NCBI GenBank assembly: GCA_964424545.1
Contig: CAYRJN010000025.1
Coordinates: forward strand, 1 to 29,848
DNA length: 29,848 bases
Direction: 5' to 3'
Origin: JAUVIB01 sp964424545
GTDB lineage: Bacteria; Calditrichota; Calditrichia; Calditrichales; Calditrichaceae
Both the position numbers and the translations under genes were made by a program. The notes beneath the pieces were generated by a model that worked only from the letters and a program-made list of their open reading frames with translations, was not told the origin of the DNA and did no database searches. Positions within the stretch are counted from its first letter, which is position 1. The number at the start of each line of letters is the position of its first letter. Shown here piece after piece: positions 26,062 through 29,848 of the stretch.

Positions 26062-26724
26062 ATGGAAATTTTTATGCATCAATTTGGCCAATCCTTTGCA
26101 TTGAGTGCCGACGGTTCATTTTATATGTATTTTATTGCGTTATTTGGCGCGGTAGCAGTTGCAATAGGTGCGGAGCGGGTTTATTATATTATGGTTCGCT
26201 CAAATATAAACGCTAATAAATTTATGGCCGAAATTAGAAAACTGGTTGCCGGCGGAAATATGGAAAGAGCGATTCAGTTATGCGAAAAAGGAAAACAAAA
26301 AGCGCTGCCGTACGTTGTTTTACGCGCTTTAAAAAGAGCCAATGAAAGTGAAGAACTCGATTTCCGTGCAATACAAAATGCGGTTGACGAGGCGACTTTG
26401 GAAGTTATCCCTAAGCTAAAAGAAAGAACAAACTATCTTTCCATGCTGGCTAATGTTTCAACATTAACGGGACTGATGGGAACAATTTACGGACTGATTC
26501 TTTCTTTCGCTGCCGTAGGTAGTGATACGGTTGCCGAAGCAGATAAAAGTAAAATGCTGGCCAGCGGTATTTCAACCGCTATGAATACGACTATCTTTGG
26601 ACTGGTTGTAGCTGTTCCTACGCTAATTATTTATACGGTTATTTCTAATAATACATCAAAAATAATTGATGAATTAGACGAACACCTTGTTAAATTAATC
26701 AATTTAATCACCGGTAATCGTTAA
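26062..26724 (+). CDS. MotA/TolQ/ExbB-family proton-channel motor protein
   Basis: A 220-residue inner-membrane protein with three membrane helices (about 20-42, 125-150 and 172-196) and a cytoplasmic domain between the first two. TM2 carries STLTGLMGTIYGLILSF and TM3 GISTAMNTTIFGLVVAVPTL, the conserved Gly/Thr motifs that line the ion path in ExbB, TolQ and AglR. It should form a pentamer around TolR/ExbD proteins and convert proton-motive force into movement. The SD is very strong (AAGGAGGAG, 26046-26054), the best in this operon. It is followed by two TolR-type genes. Confidence 0.93.
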   Translation: MEIFMHQFGQSFALSADGSFYMYFIALFGAVAVAIGAERVYYIMVRSNINANKFMAEIRKLVAGGNMERAIQLCEKGKQKALPYVVLRALKRANESEELDFRAIQNAVDEATLEVIPKLKERTNYLSMLANVSTLTGLMGTIYGLILSFAAVGSDTVAEADKSKMLASGISTAMNTTIFGLVVAVPTLIIYTVISNNTSKIIDELDEHLVKLINLITGNR

Positions 26725-26767
26725 TAAAAAAATACTTCATTTATTATGATAAGATAAGGGATTAAAA

Positions 26768-27322
26768 ATGGCATACAAACCATCAATGCGCCGAAACACG
26801 GATAACCTTGAAATGGAGTTGGATATACGACCCGTTATGAATTTAATGGTTGTATTGATTCCGTTGCTGATTGTAAGCGCAGAGTGGGTAAAATTGTCTG
26901 TATTGGAAATAAATATTCCGCCCAGTAAAAATGTTGGCGGTGGTGGTGGCGGCAGCGATAATCAGGAAAATAAAGAGAAACAAAAAGTTCTCGGTTTGAA
27001 GATAGCAATATCCCATGAGGGAATTTCAATTGCAAATGCCGCAACAATATTAGCTAATGAAGAAGGTACGGCGGAAGGCCCGACTATACCTAAAAGTTCT
27101 GACGGAACCTATGACTATGAATTATTAAAAACGAAATTAATTGAGATTAAGAAAAAAATAGCAGGAAAAGGTTTTGTTGATGAAGACAGGGCGGTCATTA
27201 CCGCATCGGCTGACATTGAATATCAGGTGATTATAGATGTAATGGACCATATACAGACTTACGAGGATAATGATAATATATTACCTCTGTTCCCGCAGAT
27301 AAATTTTGGCAGCATATTATAA
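26768..27322 (+). CDS. TolR/ExbD-family protein 1, channel Asp replaced by Asn
   Basis: A 184-residue single-pass protein: cytoplasmic N-terminus (MAYKPSMRRN), one membrane helix (about 22-40), a Gly-rich linker (residues 57-62 all Gly) and a periplasmic domain. Aligning DIRPVMNLMVVLIPLLIV with the ExbD pattern INVTPFIDVMLVLLIIFMV puts Asn25 (codon 26840-26842) where ExbD has its essential proton-binding Asp25. A proline also sits within the membrane helix. The protein may be a structural partner of the second TolR, which keeps Asp. The periplasmic part ends with the family-like SADIEYQVIIDVMDHIQ. Both TolR proteins share the MA(Y/F)KPS start. The ribosome binding site is AAGGG. Confidence 0.88.
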   Translation: MAYKPSMRRNTDNLEMELDIRPVMNLMVVLIPLLIVSAEWVKLSVLEINIPPSKNVGGGGGGSDNQENKEKQKVLGLKIAISHEGISIANAATILANEEGTAEGPTIPKSSDGTYDYELLKTKLIEIKKKIAGKGFVDEDRAVITASADIEYQVIIDVMDHIQTYEDNDNILPLFPQINFGSIL

Positions 27323-27346
27323 ATAAATTATTGGAGATTAGGCTTT

Positions 27347-27838
27347 ATGGCTTTCAAACCGTCAAAAGCGAAAAAAAATCTTGAAAAAGAAGAAGGTTCA
27401 CTAAATATGAACTCAATGATGGACATGATGACCATCATATTACTCTTCTTATTAAAATCTTTTTCAACCGAAGGCGCATTAATAACACCTTCAGAAAATT
27501 TAAGGTTGCCGAATTCTACGGCAGACGAAAAGGCAAAAAAAGAATTAATGGTATCCGTAACCCAAAAAGAGATATTGGTAAATGATCAACCGTTAGTGCC
27601 AATAAATGCACAAACGGTGCCAAAAGACCAAATGCTTATTCCCGCACTTGCCTCGAAATTAGCGGAATATGCCCAGCAAGAAAGAGAACTGGAGATAGAG
27701 GTCGGTAAGGAATTTACGCATCTCGTTATTATTCAGGGAGACTATAAGCTGCCATTTGAATTAGTAATGAAGGTAATGTTTACATGCGCTAAATCGGAAT
27801 TTTATAAAATTCGATTATTGACTATAAAAGTAGGTTAA
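27347..27838 (+). CDS. TolR/ExbD-family protein 2, channel Asp retained
   Basis: A 163-residue single-pass protein: basic N-terminus beginning MAFKPSKAKK, a membrane helix with NSMMDMMTIILLFLLKSF, and a periplasmic domain. Asp26 (codon 27422-27424) matches the conserved channel aspartate. The usual Pro three residues before the Asp is Ser. A Lys at the end of the membrane helix is unusual. The periplasmic half contains LEIEVGKEFTHLVIIQGD, and the C-terminus has the KVMFTCAKSEFYKIRL pattern seen at the end of ExbD/TolR folds. The gene is 24 bases after the first TolR gene and 27 before the TonB-like gene. Confidence 0.9.
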   Translation: MAFKPSKAKKNLEKEEGSLNMNSMMDMMTIILLFLLKSFSTEGALITPSENLRLPNSTADEKAKKELMVSVTQKEILVNDQPLVPINAQTVPKDQMLIPALASKLAEYAQQERELEIEVGKEFTHLVIIQGDYKLPFELVMKVMFTCAKSEFYKIRLLTIKVG

Positions 27839-27865
27839 TAAAAAAATTAAAAATAAAGGTTAAGA

Positions 27866-28963
27866 ATGAAGCAGTCTAAATCTGTGCCAAACAAACAAAG
27901 CGCACCAAGACCAGCTGCGGCCGGAGGCTTTCGCCTAACTGCATTTCCGAAAGAATTCGAAAGAAATATTTTAGATGGTTTTGATAGGCGCTACTATCTA
28001 ATATTATTGATTTCGTTTATTTTGGTTTATGGAATGGTTATCATCTTTGCTAACAAAGAATATTCCGAAGAAGCGATCAATAATGCCGTTAAGAAAAACT
28101 ATCTGAAAAAATTCTATAATACCGAATTTGTTGTGGAGCAGCCTCAGCAGCAGGAAGATACTGGCGCTATGTCAGGAGGAGAAGAAGCCCCCAAAGAAGA
28201 AAAAGTTGACGAACGCGCTAAAAAAGATGAAGGTAAAAGAGCCGAAGCTGCAGGAACGTCTGCTGCAGATAGACGCGCTGCAAGAAGAGCTGCCGCGGCA
28301 AGACGAAGCGCTCAAAGATCGGCGATGGAACAATCTGTTGCCGGTACAGGTATTTTAGCTGAATTATCGGCAGGCGGCGGCGGTGGATCAGGCGCCGCTG
28401 TTTATGATGTGCTTGGAGATCAGGGAGCAGGCGGCGTAGGCGATTTGGATCAGGTTCTTGGCGGCGTAAGCGGTTTGCAGTCGGCTTCCTCGGGTTCAAG
28501 GCGTTCTGTTTTAGGGGCAAGGTCTACTGGCGGAGGTGCCGGAGCTGCCGGCATTGACGATTTGATTGAAGGCGGAGTTGGACAAAGCGGTTCCGTATCA
28601 ATTAAAAGACGCGGTAAATTTTCAATTAAAATTGATAAAGGCAGCGTGTCGGGGAAAGGTTCGAAATCCGCTAACAGATCAGCTGACGCCATCGGGCGAG
28701 TTGTTAATAAACATGCCGATGCAATTGAAAATTGTTACAAAAAAGAGACGCGAATTAATCCTAATCTTAAGGGAAGCATTAACGTAGTATTTACAATCTT
28801 GCCTAACGGCAAGGTTAGTAATGTCCGAATTGCCAGTTCCACTTTAAGGAATAAAAAGGTAGAATCATGCGTCGTGAGAAGAATTAGAAGTTGGCGATTC
28901 TCAAAAATAGACCGCAAGGAAGGAAACGTTACTTTCAGACAAAAATACATATTTGGCAGCTAA
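27866..28963 (+). CDS. AgmX/PglI-type TonB-like protein
   Basis: A 365-residue protein with a cytoplasmic N-terminus, one membrane helix (about 43-62) and a long periplasmic part: an acidic then Lys-rich stretch (about 90-125), an Ala/Arg-rich stretch (133-152), a Gly-rich linker (166-242) and a C-terminal TonB-like domain (about 268-365). In the last, AIENCYKKE, LKGSINVVFTILPNGKV and VESCVVRRIRSWRF match the AgmX/PglI C-terminal family, with a cysteine pair at C290 and C335 that could form a disulfide. In Myxococcus such a domain is found in AgmX/GltJ of the gliding machine; related proteins act as TonB-like energy transducers. It should pass movement from the TolQ/TolR motor across the periplasm. 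It is the last gene before a strong terminator. Confidence 0.87.
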   Translation: MKQSKSVPNKQSAPRPAAAGGFRLTAFPKEFERNILDGFDRRYYLILLISFILVYGMVIIFANKEYSEEAINNAVKKNYLKKFYNTEFVVEQPQQQEDTGAMSGGEEAPKEEKVDERAKKDEGKRAEAAGTSAADRRAARRAAAARRSAQRSAMEQSVAGTGILAELSAGGGGGSGAAVYDVLGDQGAGGVGDLDQVLGGVSGLQSASSGSRRSVLGARSTGGGAGAAGIDDLIEGGVGQSGSVSIKRRGKFSIKIDKGSVSGKGSKSANRSADAIGRVVNKHADAIENCYKKETRINPNLKGSINVVFTILPNGKVSNVRIASSTLRNKKVESCVVRRIRSWRFSKIDRKEGNVTFRQKYIFGS

Positions 28964-28973
28964 ATTTAACAGA

Positions 28974-29000
28974 AAGCCGCATTTATGCGGCTTTTTTTTT
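28974..29000 (+). terminator. Intrinsic terminator after the TolQR/AgmX operon
   Basis: A perfect eight-base stem, AAGCCGCA (28974-28981) and TGCGGCTT (28986-28993), with a TTTA loop and nine consecutive T (28992-29000). It lies 11 bases after the AgmX-type gene's stop and separates it from aspS. Confidence 0.93.
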
Positions 29001-29081
29001 AGGGAAATAACGAACTGTTTTGTTGCATAAAGCTACAATTATATCGAACATATATCGGTAATTCATAAGGAGATAATTTAA

Positions 29082-29848
29082 GTGAGAAGGACTCATACAT
29101 GTAATGAACTTACTTTAAAAAACATAGGAGAAAAGGTTGTACTAAGCGGCTGGGTCCATAGTGTTAGGGACCATGGATCTTTGATATTTATTGATTTACG
29201 CGATCGGTACGGAATAACTCAAATAGTTTTTAATCCTGAAATAAATAAAGATATCTATTTGCAAGCTAAAGATTTAAAAAGTGAATATGTCATAGAAATA
29301 CGAGGAAATGTTGAAAAAAGGCCGGAAGATTCTCTAAACGAGGCCTTAAAAACCGGCGAAATAGAAGTTGAGGTTGATAATCTTATTATATTCAACAAAT
29401 CAAAGGTTCCTCCTTTTGAAATATCCGAAGATCTTGATGTAAAAGAAGAGACTAGGCTGACTTATCGATATCTTGATTTAAGAAGGAAAAAATTACAGAA
29501 TAATTTCATAATTCGCAGTAAAGTAAATCAAATCGTACGCAATTATTTAACACATAATAATTTTTTAGAAATCGAAACGCCTGTGTTGATGAAATCCACT
29601 CCGGAAGGCGCCAGAGATTTCCTTGTTCCAAGCCGAAATCATCCAGGAAAATTTTATGCTTTGCCGCAATCGCCGCAGACCTATAAACAACTATTAATGG
29701 TGTCTGGATTTGATCGCTATTTTCAAATAGTAAAATGTTTTAGAGATGAAGATTTGAGAAAAGACAGGCAACCGGAATTTACGCAAATAGATATGGAAAT
29801 GTCTTTTGTAGAAGAAGACGATGTGATTGATATTGCCGGAAAACTTGT
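29082..29848 (+). CDS. aspS: Aspartyl-tRNA synthetase, N-terminal part (runs off the window)
   Basis: The first 255 residues of AspRS, which charges tRNA-Asp in the cytosol. The start is GTG, nine bases after AAGGAG (29067-29072). Residues about 20-85 form the OB-fold anticodon-binding domain (GWVHSVRDHGSLIFIDLRDR). The class II catalytic domain follows, with TRLTYRYLDLRR, FLEIETPVLMKSTPEGARDF, the aspartate-site LPQSPQ and motif 2 FQIVKCFRDEDLRKDRQPEF with FTQIDMEMSF. The bacterial insertion domain is beyond the edge. The terminator upstream means aspS needs its own promoter in 29001-29066; I see AT-rich sequence (TTGCAT, TATATC) but no convincing pair of boxes. Whether it also charges tRNA-Asn cannot be judged here. 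Confidence 0.96.
   Translation, partial: MRRTHTCNELTLKNIGEKVVLSGWVHSVRDHGSLIFIDLRDRYGITQIVFNPEINKDIYLQAKDLKSEYVIEIRGNVEKRPEDSLNEALKTGEIEVEVDNLIIFNKSKVPPFEISEDLDVKEETRLTYRYLDLRRKKLQNNFIIRSKVNQIVRNYLTHNNFLEIETPVLMKSTPEGARDFLVPSRNHPGKFYALPQSPQTYKQLLMVSGFDRYFQIVKCFRDEDLRKDRQPEFTQIDMEMSFVEEDDVIDIAGKL

Noticed and set aside
29001..29081. T-box or other leader in front of aspS
   Set aside because: Only about 80 bases separate the terminator from the GTG, with no T-box core sequence or second terminator hairpin.
1..29848. tRNA, rRNA, insertion sequences, CRISPR arrays, phage genes
   Set aside because: No cloverleaf, rRNA-like segment, transposase, regularly spaced repeat or phage protein was seen; the window is nearly all ordinary chromosomal coding sequence.

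Overview
The window is a roughly 30 kb piece of a Gram-negative bacterial chromosome, low to moderate in G+C. Product types suggest the wider FCB / Calditrichota-like neighbourhood: ClpC with a UVR motif, a parAB-M23-bactofilin-atp cluster, an AgmX-type TonB protein, and Sec-exported proteins in a TolQ/TolR operon. This placement is an inference from gene content. Frequent strong Shine-Dalgarno (SD) sequences and sigma70-like promoters (TTGACA/TAAATT) argue against a typical Bacteroidota genome. Ten Ns inside atpA mark a draft or metagenome assembly join.

Layout. Positions 155-6619 are on the minus strand. clpC (protein unfoldase) has its own promoter and a clear intrinsic terminator. It is followed by a tightly packed unit: pgi, an integral membrane protein that may be ECF-transporter-like, a THEP1-like P-loop NTPase and a YhcC-family radical SAM protein. 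A 410-base region between clpC and the next gene separates this block from the plus-strand genes. Position 7030 starts a META-domain envelope protein. From 8052 to 18079 a dense gene run encodes ParA, ParB, an inner-membrane M23 peptidase, a bactofilin, AtpZ, AtpI and the complete F-type ATP synthase in the order a, c, b, delta, alpha, gamma, beta, epsilon. This joins chromosome segregation, cell-wall shaping and energy production in what may be one transcription unit.

Positions 18148-29000 form a second operon with its own promoter and a strong terminator. It holds two large exported TPR proteins, a small exported protein, a TolQ/ExbB protein, two TolR/ExbD proteins and a TonB/AgmX-type protein. 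This is a proton-motive-force motor with a periplasmic and possibly outer-membrane partner set, similar in composition to the Agl/Glt gliding machinery of Myxococcus and to Tol/Ton systems. The first TolR has Asn at the position of the conserved channel Asp, while the second keeps Asp. The window ends in the first half of aspS (aspartyl-tRNA synthetase), with a GTG start and a good SD.

The most useful observations are four. The TolR pair is asymmetric. The exported TPR/TolQRR/AgmX operon may be a motility or envelope motor. The atpA gap can be closed, because the flanking ends share TAC and merging them gives exactly 509 codons plus stop. The membrane protein and NTPase pair is translationally coupled and of unknown role. 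No tRNA, rRNA, insertion sequence, CRISPR array or phage gene was seen.
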